Shown in pieces: positions 5,714 through 11,963 of a DNA stretch of 13,525 bases. The stretch's first letter is position 1. Every line of letters begins with the position of its first letter. The position numbers and the translations under genes are program-made. Source of the stretch: Chlamydiota bacterium (GTDB taxonomy: Bacteria > Auribacterota > UBA3054 > B51-G9); NCBI GenBank assembly GCA_003648225.1, contig QMOL01000042.1, positions 1 to 13,525 on the forward strand, read 5' to 3'. Below the pieces are notes generated by a model that saw nothing but the letters and a program-made list of their open reading frames with translations, made no database searches and was not told the DNA's origin.

Positions 5714-6705
5714 AGTTTCCCCTTTTTATGTTTATCGAGCAATTCCCATTCTTCATCAGTTAAAGAATGAATTCCGTGTCGTGACATTTTATCAAGAACA
5801 TCATCAATTCGCGAATCCCATTTCCCGGATGAATTTCCATGCGAATTAACTTCTTTGAAATTCGCGTCTTCAAATTCTTCGCCTTTATAAACTTTTGGTC
5901 CTGCTCCCATTTTATACTTAAGATTAGAAAAAAAACTCCCGCTTGCAAACGATACTGTCGACCCGCTACCGTTAATTAAATTTCCAATCCCAAATTTATT
6001 ATACGCGTAAAGCCAACCAAAAACAAGCCCTCCAAGATGTGCCATATGAGCAATATTCCCTCTACCGCCAAGCGCCATAAAGATTGTAAAAATCGCAAAA
6101 ACGTAAACGAAAGTTTTCGCTTTCATAAATATCGGGAAAAAAAGCACTAAAAATCCAATTCGGGCATTGGGATTCATAAGACCAAACGCGGCAACAATCG
6201 CGCAAATCGCTCCCGAGGCTCCTACAGTAGGTAAACCTGAAAACATGTTTGTCAGAACATTTATCATTCCGGCAAAAATTCCACCTAAGAGATACAGTTT
6301 CAGGAACGGCACTGAGCCGATTTGTTTTTCAACAAATCTGCCTATCATATAAAGAGAAAACATATTAAAAAGAATATGTAAAAAACCGCCATGAATAAAT
6401 TGATAGGTAATTAATTGCCAGAAAGCAAAATGTCCTATAAAATTAGGATTATAAAGCCCAAACCATAAATCAAAATCAGATGGCTTTTGTCCAATAATAT
6501 ATCCCATTGAATTCCTGGCAACATGCGAAAAGAAAGGTATGTTGCCCAAAAAAAGCGTTATTAAATATACAGCTATATTTATCATCAATAACCATTTGAC
6601 AACAGGAGGTATCCCTTGAAACGGTTGAAATGATTTCCTGTAAGGCGACTGACCCCAATCGGGGTTCGTTTGCTGTTTATAATAATCTCTGTCGTAAATG
6701 CTCAT
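5710..6705 (-). CDS. Rhomboid-family intramembrane serine protease with C-terminal DUF6576-like tail
   Basis: A 331-aa integral membrane protein with a soluble N-terminus of about 35 residues and roughly six hydrophobic segments between 36 and 240. Catalytic features are present: HGGFLHILFNM (105-115, with the conserved His110 and Asn114), the nucleophile in VGASGAI (Ser164) and HMAHLGG (probable catalytic His223). After the membrane core, a hydrophilic tail of about 90 residues ends in IDDVLDKMSRHGIHSLTDEE (300-319), the short motif seen at the C-terminus of many bacterial rhomboids. Rhomboids cut membrane proteins within or near their transmembrane helices. The single-pass TRAM protein, translationally coupled by ATGA overlap, is an obvious candidate partner or substrate (inference). 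No Shine-Dalgarno is seen, and a 150-bp repeat element sits just upstream. Confidence 0.92.
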   Translation of the reverse strand: MSIYDRDYYKQQTNPDWGQSPYRKSFQPFQGIPPVVKWLLMINIAVYLITLFLGNIPFFSHVARNSMGYIIGQKPSDFDLWFGLYNPNFIGHFAFWQLITYQFIHGGFLHILFNMFSLYMIGRFVEKQIGSVPFLKLYLLGGIFAGMINVLTNMFSGLPTVGASGAICAIVAAFGLMNPNARIGFLVLFFPIFMKAKTFVYVFAIFTIFMALGGRGNIAHMAHLGGLVFGWLYAYNKFGIGNLINGSGSTVSFASGSFFSNLKYKMGAGPKVYKGEEFEDANFKEVNSHGNSSGKWDSRIDDVLDKMSRHGIHSLTDEEWELLDKHKKGKL

Positions 6706-6720
6706 ATAAATAGTTTTTTT

Positions 6721-6870
6721 GACACGAATTTCACGAATTCATACTGATTTTTAATATTAATTAAATTTGTATAAAATTATTTAATTTTCCTGTGCGTTTC
6801 CGTGTTTTTCATTGTTAATTTTTTCCTTCTTTCGTATTTCTTATTCGTGAGAATCAGTGAAATTAGTGTC
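6721..6870. mobile_element. 150-bp MITE-like element with 20-bp imperfect terminal inverted repeats
   Basis: The left end GACACGAATTTCACGAATTC (6721-6740) and the reverse complement of the right end (6851-6870) agree in 17 of 20 bases. The element fills nearly the whole rhomboid-pyrD gap. Leftwards it holds an 11-codon frame (start at 6811-6813) after an AAGGA. No transposase is present and no target-site duplication is obvious. A fragment, GACACGAATTTTA, recurs at 9231-9243. Confidence 0.4.
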
Positions 6871-6880
6871 TAAATAATTA

Positions 6881-7786
6881 TTAAAAATTTCCTCGTAATT
6901 CGTTTATTGATTTTAAATTATTCTCCTCCAAATATTTCTTTATCTCTTCAACCAATCTTACACATAATTCCGGATCGTAAAAATTCGCCGTCCCTATTTG
7001 TATCGCAGAAGCGCCTGCGATGAAAAATTGCAGCGCGTCATCCAAACTTTCAATTCCGCCAATACCTATTATAGGAATTTTTACAACTTGTGCAACCTGC
7101 CACACCATTCTTATTGCAACAGGACGAATCGCCGGTCCGGAAAGCCCGCCGATTTTATTCGCGAGAACCGGAACCCGTTTTTTTGTGTCAATAACCATCC
7201 CGATAAGCGTGTTAATCATTGAAAGCGCGTCAGCTCCGCTTTCTTCCGCGGCACGAGCCATAACAGTTATATCGGTAACGTTCGGTGAAAGTTTTACGAT
7301 GAGCGGTTTCGTTGTTGCTGCCCGCGTTTTTTTTACAGCTTCCGAGAGAATCACCGGGTCGGTACCAAAAGCTATTCCGCCGTGTTTTACATTCGGGCAT
7401 GAAACATTCATTTCGATTGCGTCAACGTTATCACATGAATCAATTCGTTTTGCCATCTCGGCGAATTCATCATCCGAGCTTCCGGAAATATTTATAATGC
7501 ACGGGATACCGTTTTGTTTTACAAAAGGCGCTTTATTCTTCAAAGTGTCTTCAAGCCCGCCATTCTGCAAACCGATCGAATTAATAATTCCGGATGGCGT
7601 TTCAACAATCCTTTGCGGCAAATTTCCCGCGCGAGGATGAAGGGTTGTTCCTTTAAGAAAAATCCCCCCGAGTTTTTTTATATCAATCAACTCGCTCATT
7701 TCCTCCCCATTGCCGAAAGTGCCTGAAGCAACAGTTACAGGGTTTGGCAAAGTGAGATTTGCTATTTTTACGGATAGAGAAAGCAT
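6881..7786 (-). CDS. pyrD: Dihydroorotate dehydrogenase, class 1B catalytic subunit
   Basis: The 301-aa protein catalyses oxidation of dihydroorotate to orotate in pyrimidine synthesis, with FMN. Class 1 features are ASGTFGNGEE (residues 20-29), SIGLQNGG (70-77), NVSCPNVKHGG with the class 1 catalytic Cys130 (127-137), KLSPNV (165-170), IGGLSGPAIRP (212-222), GIGGI (241-245) and IQIGTANF (262-269). The length and the absence of an N-terminal membrane helix place it in class 1. The 1B type normally works with PyrK, an iron-sulfur/FAD subunit that passes electrons to NAD+; no pyrK lies beside it. It has a separate promoter at 7916-7944 and a leader of about 120 nt occupied by a palindromic repeat. 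No Shine-Dalgarno is adjacent to the ATG. Confidence 0.95.
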   Translation of the reverse strand: MLSLSVKIANLTLPNPVTVASGTFGNGEEMSELIDIKKLGGIFLKGTTLHPRAGNLPQRIVETPSGIINSIGLQNGGLEDTLKNKAPFVKQNGIPCIINISGSSDDEFAEMAKRIDSCDNVDAIEMNVSCPNVKHGGIAFGTDPVILSEAVKKTRAATTKPLIVKLSPNVTDITVMARAAEESGADALSMINTLIGMVIDTKKRVPVLANKIGGLSGPAIRPVAIRMVWQVAQVVKIPIIGIGGIESLDDALQFFIAGASAIQIGTANFYDPELCVRLVEEIKKYLEENNLKSINELRGNF

Positions 7787-7804
7787 AGTGTTCGGTATTC
7801 GTTT

Positions 7805-7885
7805 GTAGCCGCTGCCGCTGGCTGCGGTCGAAGATCCGCCATCGCCATAGGCGGAATTAATTCCGACCTCAACGAGGTCGGCTAC
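7805..7885 (+). repeat. GTAGCC palindromic repeat, copy 2 (in the pyrD leader)
   Basis: An 81-bp element begins GTAGCC and ends GGCTAC. It has three internal stem-loops: an imperfect one at about 7809-7827, CCGCC/GGCGG around 7836-7853, and CCGACCTC/GAGGTCGG with loop AAC (7863-7881). Its first 23 bp match 3842-3864 (other strand) with one mismatch. It begins 18 bp upstream of the pyrD ATG, so it would form strong structure in the pyrD mRNA. Confidence 0.75.
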
Positions 7886-7915
7886 AGAATATGATAATAA
7901 TCTCCTCTCTTATTA

Positions 7916-7944
7916 ATTATACTATTTATTAATATATTTTCCAA
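7916..7944 (-). promoter_or_regulatory. Probable pyrD promoter
   Basis: Read leftwards, TTGGAA (7944-7939) and TATAAT (7921-7916) are separated by 17 bp. The predicted transcript starts near 7909 and has a strong AGAGGAG stretch almost at its 5' end. It then crosses the palindromic repeat before the pyrD ATG at 7786. Confidence 0.6.
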
Positions 7945-8023
7945 TAGCAAAGAAACAAAGCAAACATTAATCTATTTTTAAAATTTCATTATTGAAATTC
8001 TGGCAATAAAACCATTGAAGAGT

Positions 8024-8725
8024 TCAGAAACCGGCTTTTAAATTACTGACACATTTTGCCGATTTTATTTCTGTACTCCATAATCTAATCAACAAATCAA
8101 CCACTTCGTCAATTGATAAATTTGTTGTATCAATTTCAATTGAATCAGACATTTTTTTCAAAGCGCCTATCGGTCGTTCTTTATCACGTTTGTCCCTGTC
8201 GAGGATAGCTTTTTCCACATCATCAATTGTCAAATCCGGATTTTTCTTTTGGTCATCGGCAAGACGGCGATGCGCTCTTTCCCGTGAATCCGCAGTTACA
8301 TAAAATTTTATATCCGCATCCGGAAACACATCGGAACCAATGTCACGCCCCTCAAGCACAGCATCCCCCGCTTCAAGACCAAGCCTCCGCTGTTCACTGA
8401 CAAGTAATTTCCTCACTTCCGGATTATCAGCAACATTGGAAACATAACTGCCAATATCCGGTACAATGGCGAATTCCGTTAAATCCTCATCATTAACAAA
8501 AATGTGTTGTTTACCGTTGACATCTTTTAGGTCGAGTTTTAACTTTACGACAAGATTGGCTATTTTATCCGAATCATTTGTTGGAATATTGTTAATTCGG
8601 GCGAAGGCTGCGACTCCGCGATACATCAATCCGGTATTAATATAAAAATAGCCAATTTTTTCCGCGAGTTTTTTTGCCACGGTGCTTTTGCCCGAAGCTA
8701 CTGTTCCATCGATAGCGATAATCAT
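8024..8725 (-). CDS. cmk: Cytidylate kinase
   Basis: The 233-aa protein phosphorylates CMP and dCMP with ATP in the cytoplasm. The P-loop is IDGTVASGKST (residues 5-15), a variant of the more usual GPAGSGKST. NTGLMYRG (30-37), LEGRDIGSDVFPDADIKFYV (124-143) with the GRDIG nucleotide-monophosphate signature, and the lid motif RDKRDKERP (177-185) are all present. The length is normal for bacterial Cmk, and the last 12 or so residues look like a poorly conserved tail. The gene lies 89 bp downstream of yjbQ, probably on the same transcript. That gap holds a direct-repeat-flanked C/G hairpin, one of whose repeats lies just before the ATG. No Shine-Dalgarno is visible. Confidence 0.95.
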   Translation of the reverse strand: MIIAIDGTVASGKSTVAKKLAEKIGYFYINTGLMYRGVAAFARINNIPTNDSDKIANLVVKLKLDLKDVNGKQHIFVNDEDLTEFAIVPDIGSYVSNVADNPEVRKLLVSEQRRLGLEAGDAVLEGRDIGSDVFPDADIKFYVTADSRERAHRRLADDQKKNPDLTIDDVEKAILDRDKRDKERPIGALKKMSDSIEIDTTNLSIDEVVDLLIRLWSTEIKSAKCVSNLKAGF

Positions 8726-8727
8726 AA

Positions 8728-8812
8728 GATTAATGGATTGTTGGATTAATTCCCCCTTTCAAGGGGGTGCCCTTTGGGGTAGGGGATGTTAATTTGGATT
8801 AATGGATTGTTG
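8728..8812. repeat. C/G hairpin (copy 2) between 16-bp direct repeats
   Basis: A perfect 16-bp direct repeat GATTAATGGATTGTTG occurs at 8728-8743 and 8797-8812. Between them lies a C5/G5 hairpin (8752-8767) followed by TGGGG and AGGGG runs, related to the hairpin at 3503-3531. The arrangement resembles an inserted short repeat with a duplicated target, but simple tandem duplication is equally possible. It fills most of the yjbQ-cmk gap. Confidence 0.6.
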
Positions 8813-8814
8813 AA

Positions 8815-9219
8815 TTATTGATTATTTAATTCTTCCACGCATGTTACCCACGCTTTCCTGCTGCGTGGTCCATCGAATTCACAAAAATAAATCCCCTGCC
8901 AGGTTCCGAGTTGCAATTTCCCGTTTTGAATTGGTATGGAAGCGGAATTTCCCATTAGCGATGATTTTACGTGCGCTGTGGAATTACCTTCATAATGTCG
9001 GAAGCCGGATAAATTTTTAACAATATCATCAAGTGAAAGTAAAATATCACGGACAACATCCGGATCGGCGTTTTCATTAATAGTTATTCCTGCGGTTGTG
9101 TGTGCGATATGCACAAAACAAATCCCGTTGGAAACGTCTGATTTTGTTACAGTTTCCTGGACATCTTGAGTAATATTAACCAGCTGATTATTTTTTGAAG
9201 TAGAGATATTAATTTGCAT
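8815..9219 (-). CDS. yjbQ: YjbQ/UPF0047 family protein
   Basis: The 134-aa protein is the usual length for the YjbQ family. The hallmark segments are AHTTAGITINENADPDVVRD (residues 39-58), FRHYEGNSTAHVKSSLMG (73-90) and KLQLGTWQGIYFCEFDGPR (101-119), with conserved His, Glu and Asp residues. The E. coli homologue was reported to have a side activity in thiamine phosphate synthesis, but the true role of the family is unsettled. A Shine-Dalgarno (AGGA) precedes the ATG. A perfect-consensus promoter at 9324-9352 would give a leader of about 98 nt. It is the first gene of the leftward block; cmk follows. Confidence 0.93.
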   Translation of the reverse strand: MQINISTSKNNQLVNITQDVQETVTKSDVSNGICFVHIAHTTAGITINENADPDVVRDILLSLDDIVKNLSGFRHYEGNSTAHVKSSLMGNSASIPIQNGKLQLGTWQGIYFCEFDGPRSRKAWVTCVEELNNQ

Positions 9220-9298
9220 ATTAATTTCCTGACACGAATTTTAATAAAACAATTTATTTCACAAAATTATTTAAGATAAAATTATTATATTTGTTATT

Positions 9299-9328
9299 TT
9301 GACATTTTTTTACTATCATTAATATTAT
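9299..9328 (+). promoter_or_regulatory. Possible rightward promoter overlapping the yjbQ promoter
   Basis: TTGACA (9299-9304), an 18-bp spacer and TATTAT (9323-9328) face right, overlapping the yjbQ -10 on the other strand. AAAGGAG (9334-9340) and a TTG with an 8-codon frame follow. No gene follows until mlaA at 9636, so its product would be a long leader or a small RNA. Confidence 0.35.
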
Positions 9329-9352
9329 AAACCAAAGGAGTATAATTGTCAA
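9324..9352 (-). promoter_or_regulatory. Perfect-consensus promoter for yjbQ-cmk
   Basis: Read leftwards, TTGACA (9352-9347) and TATAAT (9329-9324) are separated by exactly 17 bp. The predicted start is near 9317, which gives yjbQ a leader of about 98 nt with a Shine-Dalgarno. Confidence 0.85.
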
Positions 9353-9600
9353 AAGGACATTTGCTCTGCTGATCAAATTTGTAGTGTCGTTTTACCGGTA
9401 ATCGGTCAATTAGGCGTCAGCCGGCAGAATTTATTAGATTAAATGTTTGGCTGAAAACGAAAAACGGCTGCCGTTGCCGTTGGATGCTCATTGTATGGAA
9501 TGCAACAATAAAGATTTTTATTTAAAAATCATTTGTTGTGAATTAGGAAGAAACATAATCAATCTTGTGAATTTCCATGCACCCCTACCGGCGATGATTA
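9353..9600. other. Gene-free stretch between the divergent blocks
   Basis: I see no convincing gene here. It holds a hairpin at 9513-9530 (GATTTTT/AAAAATC) with outer arms CAACA (9503-9507) and TGTTG (9534-9538), plus one lone copy of the 9-mer GGTCAATTA at 9404-9412. An open frame runs from 9447 into mlaA, but it precedes the mlaA promoter and looks non-coding. Confidence 0.5.
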
Positions 9601-9629
9601 TTGACAATAAAAATATATATAAGTATAAT
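9601..9629 (+). promoter_or_regulatory. Perfect-consensus promoter for the mlaA cluster; leaderless
   Basis: TTGACA (9601-9606), a 17-bp spacer and TATAAT (9624-9629) lie with six bases between TATAAT and the ATG at 9636. The expected +1 is therefore the A of the start codon, the same geometry as the AAA ATPase promoter at 2614-2642. Confidence 0.8.
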
Positions 9630-9635
9630 GTGATA

Positions 9636-10538
9636 ATGATTTCAAGAAAACGCATAAAAAACACAACTAATTTATTCACGTCTTATGAAAAAAACGTGTG
9701 CGCTTTATGTTTGCTGCTCTTTATTGCTACAGTTCCTCTTTACGCCGGTAAATTATCTGATAATACTTTATCCCGAAAAGTACATATTATTCCCAATAAT
9801 GAAGAACTGCCTAAAAATCATCACATTAAAATCGAAAAGAAAACTCCTCAAATAGTAATAATTCCTTACGTTGACAAAGAAAATATTTACATTGATAACC
9901 TGCCGGATTATAACGCCCCTCTGCTTTCAGATAAAATCGGTGTGTCTGATTCTATTGAGCCTTTCAACAGAGCAATGTTTAAAGTTGACGACTTTTTGTT
10001 CGTTTATCTTATAAGTCCGATTAGCAAAGGGTATAATTTCATTGTTCCGCAATATTTCCGCAAGGGAATTAGCAGAATGGATTATAATATTGAAATGCCA
10101 AAAAGAAGTTTTAATAATCTCCTTCAGGCAAAATGGAAAGGCGCGGGAATCTCTTTCTCAAGATTCCTCGTTAATTCCACCATCGGACTTGCCGGCTTTT
10201 ATGACCCGGCTAAAGCATGGTTCGGATGGGAAAAATATGACGAAGATTTCGGGCAAACCCTTGCCACGTGGGGCGTTGCACCCGGAAGCTATGTTTATAT
10301 TCCGCTTCTCGGTTCATATACTGTTCGTGACGGATTAGCATCGATACTTGATATGGCAATGGACCCACGCAACGCGTTGATAATCACTCCGGTATATGGT
10401 GTAACGGTATTCATGAAGTTTAACAACATCACACTAAAAATTGATGTAATTGAACAATTAAGAGAAAGTTATTATGACACATATTCTTTAAAAAGAGATT
10501 TCTGGTATATGAAAAGAACTGCCGATATAGCAAAATAA
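9636..10538 (+). CDS. mlaA: MlaA/VacJ-family outer-membrane phospholipid protein
   Basis: A 300-aa protein of the MlaA family, which removes misplaced phospholipids from the outer leaflet of the outer membrane. I start it at the ATG of MISRKRIKNT because the promoter ends six bases before it; the frame is open back to 9447, but that part looks non-coding. The signal peptide has a basic, rather long n-region, a hydrophobic core VCALCLLLFIATV (residues 21-33) and a likely cut after LYA (37). No lipobox is seen, unlike E. coli MlaA, which is a lipoprotein. Family motifs are DSIEPFNRAMFKVDD (105-119), FLVNSTIGLAGFYDPA (177-192), EDFGQTLATWGVAPG (203-217) and YIPLLGSYTVRDG (221-233). A region of about 65 residues before the core (38-104) is extra and unrecognised. 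The hydrolase gene follows after 17 bp. Confidence 0.93.
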   Translation: MISRKRIKNTTNLFTSYEKNVCALCLLLFIATVPLYAGKLSDNTLSRKVHIIPNNEELPKNHHIKIEKKTPQIVIIPYVDKENIYIDNLPDYNAPLLSDKIGVSDSIEPFNRAMFKVDDFLFVYLISPISKGYNFIVPQYFRKGISRMDYNIEMPKRSFNNLLQAKWKGAGISFSRFLVNSTIGLAGFYDPAKAWFGWEKYDEDFGQTLATWGVAPGSYVYIPLLGSYTVRDGLASILDMAMDPRNALIITPVYGVTVFMKFNNITLKIDVIEQLRESYYDTYSLKRDFWYMKRTADIAK

Positions 10539-10555
10539 TTAAATTAATATTATAA

Positions 10556-11899
10556 ATGATAAACTTTAAACTCAAAATTTTTTCTTTATTCCTGTTCACA
10601 AATATTTTGTTTGGCGCTGCCACAGTCAAATTGGACGGATACTTGTCTCAGGGACCTTATATTGATACTTTAAGATATGTTTCTCTTAAAGTTAAAGACT
10701 GGAACTTTTTTAAAGACGGGAAAATAAGATCGGTTAAAGTAATTAAAAATGATGATGATAATAAATTGATTTATAAATTATGGCTCCAGGATAAACCTGC
10801 TCCGCTTATAATTATTATTCCCGGACTTGGAGGTAATTATGCCGGGATCGCACCCACAGCTCTCGCAGAAATATTTTTTAATAAAGGAAGTTCCGCCTTA
10901 ATTATAAGCAATCCATTCAGCTGGGATTTTCTGCTGAGCGCTTCATCAAGAATCACTCCGGGTTATACTCCTGTAGATGCACTTGACGCGTATAATGCTC
11001 TCGACATAGTTATTAAAGATGCTGAGAACAAATACGGCACAAATATTTTCCCGCGAAAAATTCTTCTCGGATATTCTCTTGGCGCCCTTGACACATTGTT
11101 TATTGCCGATATAGATTCAAAAGAAAAGAAAATCAATTTTGACAGATTTGTCGCTTTAAGCCCGCCGGTTAATCTCTTATACGGTTTAAACCAGCTTGAC
11201 CATTTTTACAATATATGGAGAAAATGGCCGCTTGAGAAAATAGAACAAACAAAAAATAAAGCTGTCTATCTTATTGAAAACCCAACCCCGATAGGCACAA
11301 ACGCACTGCCAATCACTTCTGACGAAGCAAAATTTGCCATCGGTTACACTTTTAGAAATATACTTGAAGAAACAATAAAAGCAATCCATTCAAGAAAGTT
11401 CTTCGGCATACTGAATATACCGTTTAAATCTTCAAGTCGACAAGAACTTGAAAAAGAAATCGAACGAATAAGTTATAAGAATTATGTTAATACTTTCTTA
11501 AGAGCTTCTTATTCCGACCTCTTCGGGAGAAATTTTTCTATTAAAAAACTTAGCGGCAATGCAAGTTTACCGGCTATTCAAATTACCCTTTTGACCAATC
11601 AGAAAATCAGAATTATTCATACTACCGACGATTTTCTACTTACGAATTATGATCGTGAATGGCTGGAACAAGTCATGGGTGACAGATTACTATTTTTGAA
11701 TCATGGAGGACATCTGGGGTATTTCAATAATCCAACTGCTCAAAAATATATTATCAAAGCTATTAAAGGAGCAAAATTTAAGAATATTTCTTCGAGTAAA
11801 AACAAAAATATAATACCTGTTTCTAATATTATAGACTCGGAAAAACAAATTATTGATGATTTTAACCGCACCGTTAAAAATGTTGATGTTACTCGTTAA
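10556..11899 (+). CDS. Secreted alpha/beta-hydrolase, possible lipase or phospholipase
   Basis: A 447-aa protein with an N-terminal signal peptide (MINFKLKIFSLFLFTNILFG, cut near FGA or AAT). The alpha/beta-hydrolase core shows an oxyanion-loop-like IIIIPGLGG (residues 85-93), the nucleophile elbow GYSLG (Ser174), a late acidic pair HTTDDF (Asp358 or Asp359) and a C-terminal histidine in NHGGHLGY (His383 or His386). This is a complete catalytic triad in the right order. A long insertion (about 205-340) could form a lid. The substrate cannot be read from sequence. Its place 17 bp after mlaA and before a transporter and acyltransferase suggests a lipid ester (inference). An esterase or peptidase role is not excluded. 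No Shine-Dalgarno is visible; the spacer is purely A and T. Confidence 0.8.
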   Translation: MINFKLKIFSLFLFTNILFGAATVKLDGYLSQGPYIDTLRYVSLKVKDWNFFKDGKIRSVKVIKNDDDNKLIYKLWLQDKPAPLIIIIPGLGGNYAGIAPTALAEIFFNKGSSALIISNPFSWDFLLSASSRITPGYTPVDALDAYNALDIVIKDAENKYGTNIFPRKILLGYSLGALDTLFIADIDSKEKKINFDRFVALSPPVNLLYGLNQLDHFYNIWRKWPLEKIEQTKNKAVYLIENPTPIGTNALPITSDEAKFAIGYTFRNILEETIKAIHSRKFFGILNIPFKSSSRQELEKEIERISYKNYVNTFLRASYSDLFGRNFSIKKLSGNASLPAIQITLLTNQKIRIIHTTDDFLLTNYDREWLEQVMGDRLLFLNHGGHLGYFNNPTAQKYIIKAIKGAKFKNISSSKNKNIIPVSNIIDSEKQIIDDFNRTVKNVDVTR

Positions 11900-11911
11900 T
11901 CGTCATTAAAC

Positions 11912-11942
11912 GTTGGACATTAGATATTCAATGTTGGATGTT
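11912..11942. repeat. Short imperfect direct repeat between hydrolase and MFS genes
   Basis: GTTGGACATT (11912-11921) and GTTGGATGTT (11933-11942) recur with a 21-bp period in the 64-bp gap. It is a weak, possibly degenerate repeat and does not look like a terminator. Confidence 0.4.
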
Positions 11943-11963
11943 TAAAAAAACAGAATACTCGAC

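Noticed and set aside
7020..7640. Long rightward open frame opposite pyrD
   Set aside because: It is the reverse strand of a clearly recognised pyrD gene and its translation resembles nothing known.
9346..9372. 8-codon leader peptide starting at TTG after AAAGGAG
   Set aside because: It is very short, has a non-ATG start, no attenuator structure or downstream gene within reach, and the purine run is part of the opposite promoter's spacer.
9467..9476. Third copy of the GTAGCC palindromic repeat
   Set aside because: Only a 10-base match (GCTGCCGTTG) is shared and the hairpin arms are not preserved.
9447..9635. Extra 63 codons upstream of mlaA, containing a CMEC motif
   Set aside because: They precede a perfect promoter, would bury the signal peptide inside the protein, and show no family resemblance.
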